Source: Sphaeroforma sirkka
Lineage: Eukaryota; Opisthokonta; Ichthyosporea; Ichthyophonida
Assembly (NCBI GenBank): GCA_001586965.3
Contig: LUCW03001598.1
Location: 70,001-110,000, forward strand
Direction: 5' to 3'
DNA length: 40,000 bases
Part shown: one piece after another, positions 1-11,089 of the stretch
How positions within the stretch are numbered: position 1 is the first letter of the stretch
Layout of the letters: every line of letters starts with the position of its first letter
The notes under the pieces: generated by a model
What the model saw: only the letters and a program-made list of their open reading frames with translations
What the model was told of the DNA's origin: nothing
Database searches by the model: none
Program-made: the position numbers and the translations under genes

Positions 1-482
1 TAGTAGAATTGGGGCGACAATCGCTAGGAGGTAAGGTAAGAGTGTCTCAATCGACGAAAGGGAAGTGCGTCCTTAGGATGGGTTCGTGCAGACTGGCCAG
101 AAGGATTGCAGATGGGAGGGAAGCGTGCGTAGGGCAGAAAGCCAATAGCTAGTGGTTGGGTTCAAAAGCAATTGTGAACACGGTGTTTTATAGGCCTGTA
201 ATCGGTTCAGGTGGAATTGCTCCAGGCGCCTGGTTAGTGCACTGCACGATTGAAGACAAATCTCAAGAAACGGGAAAAAAAAATACAGATTGGCGTCATT
301 ACAATACTTTTTATTACATCTTCGCATCTTTTTAGGTCATGGCTTATATCTGATTCGAAATATGATACGGTCGCATATTGTGCCGTTGCATTTTTGTGTA
401 CACAAACTATTCTACCAAATCTGCAACTAGCTTGTAGGTTCTGGAGCACTTGCCCCATCCTCAGGGATATCAGAGACAGCAT

Positions 483-1489
483 TTAAACATTATGATTAAA
501 TTCATTGTCCTGTGTTACTGCTCGCTTCTGTCCGAGCAATAGTTCGTCGCGCACTTTGTTTAGGCGAGTTGTACCACACACATGACTTCGTCGAACGTAT
601 CCTGGGCCAGGTTGACCGGCATGCGCCTTGAGCTCTCCCATTCTGTATCGTGCACGGTAGCAACCCGTTGTTTTGAGTAATCGAGCTGGCGTTATATTGA
701 ACATGTCAAACGGCAGCCAGTTGTCGAGGCACTTGCCTATTCCGGCAACTCACTCATGGGCACACTAGACACCATATGGTACACAGCCGCGCACATCGCA
801 ACCCACTAAACATCGCCTTCGAAAGTACTACAGACAGCATCAGACACTTTGTCGGGACTTTGTCGGTTATGGCGGTTATCAATTTAACCATATCTGCATC
901 GTTCACTGTATTGTAGGTATCAGCAACGCTCAGGTGACAAGATTCTTCAAGACCAACCCATAAAAGTACACATGCGCACTCTTGTCGAACGGGCTCACAC
1001 TCATCGCCCCTCGGGAACTCGTACTTGCGTGTCATCTTAACTGCACAGGTCATAGTGCTACACAATTCGTGAACATCATCAAAATCATCAATACGGACAT
1101 GAAGAAAATGTAACGAAACAAAGTTTGAAATATACAGAATGAAGCCAAACCTGGTGCATCCAGAACAAATTTCGGGGTTTGCAACAAATACATAAGGTTG
1201 TGGCATGAAAGACTCACAAATAACACGATATGGAACGAATATGAAAAGGTAAATAATAGAAAGAATGTGACAATTGTTGACTCATGTAAATGCGTCGAAG
1301 CTGTGAAAATGGTAACAACGTAGTATAGCAATCCAATCCGTACAAACAACTTACCTCAAGTGTGGGCGTCAGCAGATTATTTTTTTGGTTTATCACATTG
1401 CACAATGCCCTGCTCATGCAGGCCCCTGGACCGCTGACAAAGTTCGAGGCGCAATCCGTAAGCACCGATTTTCCACGAGCCTCTGACAT
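483..1489 (-). CDS. Unrecognised four-exon gene model with a cysteine motif
   Basis: I do not recognise this gene. Reading on the minus strand, four segments join in phase: 1489-1355 (ATG at 1489, strong donor GTAAGT), 1212-1151, 1057-807 and 736-483 (stop TAA). Together they give about 233 residues. Exons 2 and 3 bring together a cysteine cluster, C-x2-C-x4-C, around residues 61-70. It is followed by a stretch with alternating hydrophobic residues (CACVLLWVGLEE) that could be beta strands of an OB-like fold; this is only an impression. The last intron is about 70 bases, and the acceptor of exon 2 (GAG) is weak, so the model may be wrong in detail. The gene is divergent from the ATPase gene at 3001, with about 1.5 kb between the two starts. 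Further exons on either side are possible. Confidence 0.4.
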
Positions 1490-3000
1490 GCTCGTAAGTC
1501 TCGTTCGTAACGTGAAGGGGCATTTAAAATTGTACACAGATTTGAATTCACTACTGAATAAATAGAATGAACCCCTAAGTGAGAACTAAAGCTTTACATT
1601 GGAGCTCCTGTCAGGTATTTTGCGAATACACTTGCCCTGACTACTATTGTAGCTTGGAGTTGATCGTTAAGCTCTCACAGAATACAGTCTGTACATAGCG
1701 TAAACGGATAACACAGACGTGAATTATGCATGTGATGTATATGTAGAAACAACATATGGGGGCCAGATAAGGAAACATGAGTGCCCTTTCACGATAATTG
1801 CCTGTGTGATTGATGCATTACCTGAACAATAGTCCGATCTATCTCAAGTAAGTTTCCAAATTGGATTCAAAGTGCCTGCTTTGTAGGAATTATGTAAGGG
1901 TGCCATATCGATAGTGTACAAGCTGTTAGATTCGTATGTTTAATCATATCTGCTCAGTGGTTCTATTGCCATGTCATGTCCTCGATACATAGCCCGGTGT
2001 CGAAGCAGTACGATACTTTTGGAACTATGTACATTGCTCAGGAAGCAACGCCTTTTGGAGACTAGATATAGGATAAATCAGGGTTTTAACTCAAAATTAA
2101 TATGCTTTCTACTTTAAGTACAAGCGCCCCCCCCATCCTGTTTACAATAGCTCCCCCACAAATAGTTCTGTTAAACAATAGTGATAACCATTTTGAAACT
2201 TGCACCCGTTAATTTCAATTTCATTGGTTTATAGGCTACACGCGGTCAGAAGTGATGACTGAGCACCACATCTCAATGTAATCTAACAATCAGGTAATAC
2301 AGCATGATGGTGTCGTGAATAAATACCATATGGTCACAACACGCAACAGCTACCCGATGAAGACAGGGACCACTGCCAGAGTGTCAGTGAATTAAAGTTG
2401 CGTATAGAATTAGTGTCGTATACCTGATTGGTTTCATAGAGGTTATCTGCATATTATTATAAATACCAAGAAGAGGTGTGTGTTGTAACTACATATATAT
2501 TAACAGTTGCATTTAGTGTGTATTGTAACTACATATATATTAACAGTTGCATTTACATACACCATCACCTCACTTGGCACCCTTAGGACAGTTCATTTTA
2601 AAATTCGCATAGCCTATCGTCATCGCCCCTATATAATTCACGATCGTAAAGTCATAAATAGCACCCCGTGGTGTGTCACTGAGGATGATTTAACGCGAAA
2701 TAGTTATTTTTGTAGCTGCAGGTATACTCAGCTTAAAGTCCACACACAAGAGCCTATTGAATATTTAAGTATATCGATGTGGATGTGTGCGCATGCAAAT
2801 ATTTATTTGGTGTGTCAATCTATAAATTGAAATAGTGATTAAGACAAGACTCGGCGCGATTTGCTACATGACGCTCTCAGCGAAGTAAGTACTTTACATC
2901 ACACAAGTGCACGCGATACGATCAAATTTTATAACACCACCTACACATAAATACACACAACTAAGCTCTTAAAGTCGCAATACAATCAAACAGAAACAAT
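1490..3000. other. Intergenic spacer between divergent genes
   Basis: No exon is supported here. The stretch is AT-rich and separates the minus-strand gene starting at 1489 from the plus-strand ATPase gene starting at 3001, so it should hold both promoters. A short C-run lies near 2127 and a 40-base tandem duplication lies at 2476-2555. The short open frame at 2507-2830 has no homology that I can see. Confidence 0.5.
2476..2555. repeat. 40-base tandem duplication (2 copies)
   Basis: Two adjacent units, 2476-2515 and 2516-2555, each read GTGTG then TTGTAACTACATATATATTA and so on, and differ at about one position. The near identity implies a recent slippage or tandem duplication. It lies about 450 bases upstream of the ATPase start codon. 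Confidence 0.85.
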
Positions 3001-6000
3001 ATGGTGCTGAAAGATGATCCCGCAACGCATGTTGTGGCTCACGTAGAGGTTGGCAAATCATATACAGGTACATGCACACTGAGCGCAATGCAGATGAAGG
3101 CACTGTGTGTAGTTGTAGGAGACAGGGTTGAGCTCGCAGTACGAGTACGTGAGAATGATGAAAACACTGATTTGGAGCGAGATATATGTAGTAAAATGAT
3201 AGAGGAGTTTAAAAATAGATTGAATATAGATGAAAGGAGCCCAAGTGGAGGTCTAGAGAAGGGTATAGGTATATGTACAGCAGAAGACGTCAAATGTCGT
3301 GTACACGTAAATGGAAACACTACAGCTAAGAGGCCGGTGGGTAATACATATAATAGTAGCACACACGGAAGTGATTGCACACAGGAGGTGCATAGAAGCA
3401 GTACACACAAAAGCCGTTCTACACCTAGAGCACTTACAAGTACGACCCACGAAAGCGGCTGTGCACAGAGAGTGGGCCGCGGAGGGCCGTGTACTGTGGT
3501 ACTGACGGTGGCTGCAATCCCGGTACAAGTGAAATCAGATAAAGACTACTTGAAACACGTCCGAGTGGGTGGGAATGTCGGGTCACGTATACCCGATGAG
3601 CAGAAGGTGCGGATGCTTACTCTTTCGTGTGCGTGCGCGGTTGGAGCTATGGGAGTGGTTGTCGAGGCTTTGAGTGTCAGGCTGACAGTTTGTGTACTTG
3701 AGTGTTCTATTGGACTATTAAGAGACCGTGCGAGGTTTTACTTGTCTGTTGCGTATGTGTGCGCGGGTGGAGATGTGGGAGGGGTATCAGACGGATAAAA
3801 TTTAGTCTCTGTTCCATACTGGTGTATTTTGTGCTCGAGTGCCTATCCAACGCTCCTATATAACTAGTAGCCTATAACTACATCCGTGCATATGTGTGGA
3901 AGCTGCGTTATTACGCAGCCGCCGTAAAGTTGTGTGACTAAGCTGGAGCGGCAAAAAAAAACTAGACTATCAACCTATGCATACATATGCTCCACATATA
4001 AGATACCTTTCCAGCGCTCGTGGCCACACGTATACGTTGTGATGGCGTGAGATGTGCATGACCTGTTTCATGATGATTGAGTATTGCAAGAAATTCCTTG
4101 AGGTTAACCTTATAACGTGATAATTGTTCCTTGTAGTAACTCAATTATACGTAACTCTCGCTGATATATTTCGCTGCCTATGATCACAGGCTCAGATCAC
4201 AGTGGGTGATATGCAGACGCTTGCGTGCAGCAACGGTGATCAGGTCATAATCAGCAAGTTGAGTATAGATAACAATAGTATGGATGCTTGGGAAAGTGCT
4301 ACTATACTCCTACCAGCCAATCTCGGTATGTGCGGACAAGTTGACCAGTCGGACGTTCTGTGTGATTGTGATATATACATATGATCTAAACATATATGAG
4401 CATATCCGCGCATATACAATTGTATGCAGATGTACTAGTATTGCGTACGTTTGTTTTACAATTAGCCCTGGGGTTTGTGTTCCAATTTCGATCTATGTGG
4501 CGACACAAGTACGGTTTTTCGGAACAACGTACACCCTTATCAGCATGCGCTACATCCCTACTGACAACGTCTCTCGCACTTATAGCGTACTAGCAGAGTC
4601 CTTTAAAGTCATGTGGTGATCCACTTCACGCGAGATACATGATCAGATTACATGTCGTGAATCACATCTGTATACTTATCGACTGTTGTTTTCGCGTGTA
4701 TAAGTACATGCAAGACTGTGCGCAATACATTGTTCGCTCGTGTGCCTGCATGCGAATGTGGTTTTATATACAAAAGTCATTTCTAAGGTCGAAATATTTT
4801 TTTCCGTACATCGGTCAGTTGTCGAGCGTAACTGGGCGACATAGCTGAGGTGCAGTTGGTCCTTATTCTTATACATGTGTACGACGTAACTGAGATGGCT
4901 TGTTAGTTGTTCGTATGATCATCTAGCGGTTGTCAGTGTATTGATTTGCTGGAGTTTCCTCGTGAAAAGCACTTGGACAAAGAATGAATGACGCCAAACT
5001 GTTGCAATGCATACTGTCTCTATACGAGTACCGTCCTTGTAAAATGTTCGCTTGTGTCTGTGTCTGTATACTGTAATCGCGTGTGATGGCAGACTGTGCA
5101 ACGAGTTTGTAGATGTACATGCAGGACTCAAAGTACATGAACCAGGGATCTTTTATAAAATAAAAAAAGACAATGCATGGGGAAGTGTACAATATTTCTC
5201 AACATGTATATATATAAACACATAATCATACATATAATACTGAATCTGCGCTTTCGTACTGTAATGTATATACAGGGAATGTTGACTTACCACCGGCAGA
5301 GGTGGTCGCCACTATTTTGTTGGAAAGATGGGTGTGGGAGAATGGACAGAGTATCAGCCTGCCCACAACTAGCGCCGGAACGTATGTGAGTTTTTCTTTG
5401 AAATTTCGGATCTGCATTTTTTCAACTATTATACAGTCTGCTCCTTGCGATCGCGAGTATGTTTTGTACATTATACGCTAGAGATTTTTGGCTGTTTTTT
5501 TTTCACTCATGAGAATACAAACAATTAAATGCCCTTATGTACCCATATATGAATTTTGACAGGAAGGTTGTCCGGTCTTAATGTTTTGTATTCCACCCAT
5601 GCTATACTGTACTTGCATAAATTAATGCAATACCTTTGGTTGATCTGTTTGTTTGTTCTGTGACTGTGAGTCACCCTTTGAAAATGTCATCGCATGTTGC
5701 ATTTGTCCATGTTCGAGATTGCAAATCCTGAGTAAGCGCTATATGCTCAGTATATGCGAGTGGTTGTGTTTCGTCGTGTTGGCGATCTATCCGTGTATTG
5801 CCACGATGCGAACATGGATTGATGTATGACCTTACACACCACTCGTGCCCGTGCCTTTGTTTGATATGGTTGAATACATGCGACACCACGTGGGCATGTT
5901 CCAAAACTGTATGAACATCTAAAGGACTTAAGACGGATTTGATCCTCTTAGAATTGGTTTTTGCGCTTGAAAAGTATTGACTGCATGGCTGTTAGACGTG

Positions 6001-7637
6001 GTGTTGTAGCCGTTTTACGATACACATCCTTCATTTCGAATACCAACTTTTGTTTCTGTACAGTTTTCCGTTGCGCAGTGTCATGGTATGCTCGGGCGTG
6101 ACAATACTATAAGTTCAACTTTTGTGACAATACTATAAGTTCAACTTTAGTCATCTCCATCTCTAATCGAATCTCGACTTTGCAGTGTTGTGGGAGAGAT
6201 TGTGTGCAGGCGGCGGAAGAGCAACAATATGAAACACAGCCAATTAAACGTGGGTACAAACACTCAGAAATCCATGCCTTCACAGTGTGCACGCACGCCT
6301 GGAGATGTACAAGCGAATACGCTGTCGAGTGTGTGCACATGCACATGTGGCTTAGACGCCACGAAAGGATGTACCTGCACGTGTTTGCGCAGGGTTACAT
6401 GTGATGAGTGCGCCGTGGATTGGATGGGAAGTACTACAAATAGACACTATACTACCAATAGGATGGGTGCTGTCAATCGAATTGGTGCGATTGCCGATGC
6501 CACGCGAATATTTGTGTGTGTTGAAGGGGTGGCAATGCAGCAGCGTGGCGGCTTTGCGGTGTACTTTCCCCCCAGACAGAAAGGTAGGTGCAGACTAATT
6601 CAGGGTGTGATCCTGGCTGACACACGTGCATGTGTAATGGAGCACACAAACTCTCCTTGTGTGAATGCTCCACCATCTAGGTTTGCGCCGACGCCAAGTG
6701 CTCTGAAATGAACACCCGTTTTATACGGTACAATGTTAACCTTTTTTTTCTGATTGCAAAGGATTGCGAGTATCAACTTCGAATGTATATTTGACCCATA
6801 TCTTTGCCCCTAATTAAACAGACAAATATCTCACCGACTAGATTTTACTCTTGTATATCCACCAAAATCCAGAACACTACAAAGAAGATTTAGGGTCGGA
6901 AATATTCCAACCAAGCACAGTGAACTTTGCCACAGTACACCAATTACTGAAGGAGCGGATGGGCTTCTCAAACGGCCCCTCGCGCACGGACTTTGGCTTC
7001 TCGACACCCGCCAATATACTTTTATCTGGTATGTGTTTAACTAGGTCTCAATTGGTGTATGTATCTGTATGTATATTAGCATACAACATACATGCATGAT
7101 ATACCGACGCGCATATTATAAGGCGATTCTGGCTTTGGCAAACTGCCGCATCTCGGTTTCATACGCACATGAGACCTACAAGTACCTGTGGCAGTTGTCT
7201 CTACGAGCACCACGGCTAGAAGCATTATCTCTCAAATTGTAACCTGCAATACATGTCACTTTGTAAGTAAAAGGGATATACGGTACATTCCTGGCGTCAT
7301 TCAATCAGCTCATAGGCCACTGTTACATCTCATCGTATCCATTACAACTCATGCGATGCTAGGCGATGCCGGAATAGGCAAAACGGCCGCAACGCTCTCG
7401 TACTCGCTGAACACCCTGCAAGTACCTGTAGTAGTGGTGTCTATGAGTACCATGGCTAAACGACGATGGAATGCTATGATCACCCATCCCCTGTCTGCGT
7501 CAATCAAGGATGCGTATCATGCAGCTGAGCAGTTGTCTGAGTGTGTGCTACTGCTGGATAACTTGGATGCTCTGGTAATTGTTAAGGGTGCCGAGGAGAG
7601 CGGTGTGCCCATATCACAGGTACGGTTGTTCGTGCGC

Positions 7638-7679
<42 letters not shown>

Positions 7680-8603
7680 GTATGAAGCTTGACGCAGTGT
7701 TACGTACGTATTGAATGTTATACTGAATAACTGGTTGTATCGTTGCGATTAGATCCATAAGCTAAGGATTGACCTGGCCGCTGTAAAGCGGTGCAAAATA
7801 TGCACGAAAGAAAGTCTCGGATGCAAATGTAGGGAGACGAGTAAGGTCGTCCAGGTCTATTCCTGTGTGTAATCTTAGCTATTGTGTGTGTTTATGGTGT
7901 GATGTTGCACGCTCTGATCATCACTGTATTGGACTTTCATCAAAGTAACGCTAGATGGGACATAGTTGCAATTAGTATGTGGAAGCAATATATCTGACTG
8001 AAGTAACTTACAATATACGTCTCTAAGTGCTCACAGATCGCATTACGTTTTATTTTTCTTGACTGATACACATATGCTAAAATGCACCCATGCTGATAGT
8101 GTATCTCCTCCATGCACATGCATGATCGCCTTAGGACCAACTCGAATTGGAGGGGGCGTTGGTGGATGTGCTCAAGCGCAATGAATACGGCGACGGCAAT
8201 GTCAGGATGCGTGTGGTGGGAATGACCCAGGTATCTCAAACGTATTCAATAATTTCGCATATCCTGTAGGCTTTATATGTTTGATATGCTAAGAAAGTAT
8301 CGTCGACTTGTTTGCACTCTAGTACGTTTCCGCATGCCTGTGTATGTGCACATAAATTGTATTTGTGCGCTAGAATTGCAGCTGGAACTGAAGCTAGAAC
8401 TGCATAGATCCTCTTGTTTGGCGTCTCGTTTCATACACACGTGTGTGATCAAGTTTTATATCTGTGTCTGTCATGGAGGTCCCACACTCTATTATGCGCT
8501 TTTTGATGATGGTCTCCTAGGTTTCTATCAGCGCGAGTGTACAATGCCCCTTTGCTAATCATTGAGTACATAGACGACATGACCTCGTTCGGTGTATCAC
8601 CTA

Positions 8604-8669
<66 letters not shown>

Positions 8670-8674
8670 ATAAA

Positions 8675-8772
<98 letters not shown>

Positions 8773-9658
8773 GTACTCGCATCTAGACTAAATATCATTG
8801 ACATGTATAAATGTCTATGAGGTGCAGCTAGTTTGGTTTATCATATAATTGTATGGCTTTAAATGAATATATCATTTATGCCTTTCATCTCCATAGGCCC
8901 AAACTGCACCCAGCAGCCGTGTGGCTATCATGGGTACATGCCGGAGTGCCCAGCTGTTACGACACACATTGGTGTCATGCTTCACAGACACGGTTCATCT
9001 AGCTGTACCTGATGTTGTCTACATGCAAGGGAAAACTGTGGATACAGAAGGTGAAGGATATGACTTTTTGACCGTTCGATATATATTAGTTGGCGGGGCA
9101 GATGTGTCTAGTGTTACATTCTACCTAGATTTAGGACGCCGATAAACGTGAATATGGCGCCCTCAAGAAGATGGAGGACGCATTTTAACAATGTACGCAT
9201 CATGAATGTTTCATGAACATTTCACAGCATACTTTCCAATCTAATCTAATAGCCCGTACTCGATACAACCATGTACAGCTGACTTTCAGTAGATTATATG
9301 CTCTACGTATCCCTCTCACATTCAATACACTAGTGTTTAGGTCATGAAATATGTAAATCAGAACACGTATGGTCACCATATGAGCTGAACGGGATCGATT
9401 TATTGTCTTAAATCTCAGATGCAACAAGGGGTCTCCTATCGTCGATGTTTTCACAGATTTACGATAAAAATAAAGATGCGATGAACGTCCTGGCGAATAA
9501 GATGTCTGACGCTGAGCTGATGTCCGTCCACAGGATATACAAAAGTCTAGGTGTGTCAAAAAATCTGCACATACACATTGTAGTCGTGTCAACAGCCCAA
9601 TGAATTGGACATTACACTCTCACTCACTCACTCACTCACTCCCTCACTCATATATATT

Positions 9659-9693
<35 letters not shown>

Positions 9694-11052
9694 CTGTGTC
9701 TGTGTCTGTGTCTGTGTCTGTGTCTGTGTGTCTGTGTGTCTGTGTGTCTGAGTCCTAGGTATTAAGTTGCACCAGAGAGTACATGTCTACTTGGTTAGTG
9801 GCACATAATTGTGGAGAGTTGTATGGTGTACTTTCAGGGTAGCCATGCAGATACCACTCTCCTACTTGACACCAGCGTGTAATACCACGTGGAACCGATT
9901 ATAATTACCCTTCGCAGAGGGATTGTGCAGCAATACGGGATTAGTGTATCTATTGAAATACCACCTGCAGATGGCATGAAGGGAGTTAAGGTTTACTATA
10001 ACTAAAAACCTACCCTTGTCTGTGTGTCTGTGTGTCTGTGTGCCTGTGTGCCTGTGTGTCTCTGTGTCTGTCTGTGGCTGCGTTTGTGTGCGTGTGCGTG
10101 TGGGTGGGGTTGTGGGTGTGCGTGCGCGTGTGCGGGGTTGTGGGTATATATATATACGTAAGCACGTATCACGTACGTATTATTATACGATGATGACAAT
10201 GGCTGCCATCGCAATCCAATTTACTTGCCAGTTTTTTATATCATACTCGCTAATTCACACAAAGAGCACACACGCAAACGTTCTCACAATCCAATGATTG
10301 AGTCTACGTCAAGTGCTAGTGCGGTCAGTGTAAAGCTATAAACAGCCTTGCTCATTGCAGTAATTTACTTCTTGCACAGTTGCGATCGAGCCCAAATCAA
10401 GTGGCAATTCAGCCAATGACACTCAAATACCTACACTGCTGGCACAGGCTTTCGAGCGAGTGCGGCAGCCCCAAGCATCGGTAGGATATGCACAGTGCAT
10501 CCGGTTTATGTCGCGATGCTTGCATGGGATGATAGTCGAATAAGCATACTTCAGCCGAATTTATACGCATGTGCATTGAAAGCAAGGCAATGCAGCCGAG
10601 ATCTGACCTCCGCGTATACGCATACACATATGAGTAGTAGCCGACTAATAGATGAAGTTGGTGAAGCTTATGCTATTGGTATGTTTGTTGTCTGTCGCAG
10701 GCATCGGTTGAACAGGTGACATGGGATGACATCAGTGGCTTGCAGGAGGTCAAGACGATACTGGAGGAGGCAGTCCTATCCATTTTCAAGTAGGTTATAC
10801 GGTTGTATTGCATATGCGTTCCAAATGGCAGATCTTTGTAAATCCCCGTGCTGGGTTTGTTTGTGTTCTAAGCACCGTGGCTTATATATGCTCATAGACG
10901 TATATCAGGGTATTTGTCAACATACATGCGATTGTACATGGATAAATATCTTGTGTATTCCTTCATCCACTGTCTATTCCTTGTACTGGTGCTAACATAT
11001 ACATAGGCTGTGTGCTCAACACAAGTATGCAAGTGCCGTACCACAGTATACT

Positions 11053-11089
<37 letters not shown>

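Larger units (their letters stand above)
3001..6583 (+). other. N-terminal domain exons of the AFG2-like ATPase
   Basis: Exon 1 (3001-3586) opens with [20 protein letters not shown], matching the first strand-helix unit of AFG2/CDC48 N-domains. A long hydrophilic insertion follows, then the next core strand ([16 protein letters not shown]). I chose the donor at 3587 (GTATAC) because it leaves one base that fits exon 2; a donor at 3570 (GTGGGA) also fits. Exon 2 (4203-4325) gives [15 protein letters not shown]. Exon 3 (5276-5381) gives [17 protein letters not shown] then [13 protein letters not shown]. Exon 4 (6186-6583) begins VVGEIVC, as expected for the end of this domain, then carries a cysteine-rich insertion before [19 protein letters not shown]. 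The introns hold no other gene that I can see. Confidence 0.65.
6873..9110 (+). other. D1 ATPase domain exons (degenerate)
   Basis: Exon 5 (6873-7028) gives the start of D1 and the strand before the P-loop (PANILLSG). Exon 6 (7363-7619) completes Walker A, GDAGIGKT, and has a Walker B of [12 protein letters not shown]. Exon 7 (7753-7854) adds [13 protein letters not shown]. Exon 8 (8135-8230) gives [11 protein letters not shown], the helix before sensor 1. Exon 9 (from 8897) gives [19 protein letters not shown], then HLAVPD, then a lid-like VGGADVS. Compared with active AAA domains, Walker B has Asn where the catalytic Glu should be, sensor 1 lacks its Asn, and the R-x-G-R-F-D arginine-finger motif is absent. 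I infer a domain that may bind ATP but hydrolyses it poorly or not at all. The exon 9 end is uncertain (9050, 9103 and 9110 are candidates). Confidence 0.65.

Noticed and set aside
3039-3410. Antisense frame over ATPase exon 1
   Set aside because: Shadow of the coding exon; the plus-strand frame has the N-domain match and a proper start.
9135-9200. Stretch reading [17 protein letters not shown] as a possible lid exon of D1
   Set aside because: Attractive wording, but it hits a stop before any donor in that phase, and the preceding intron would be only about 30 bases.
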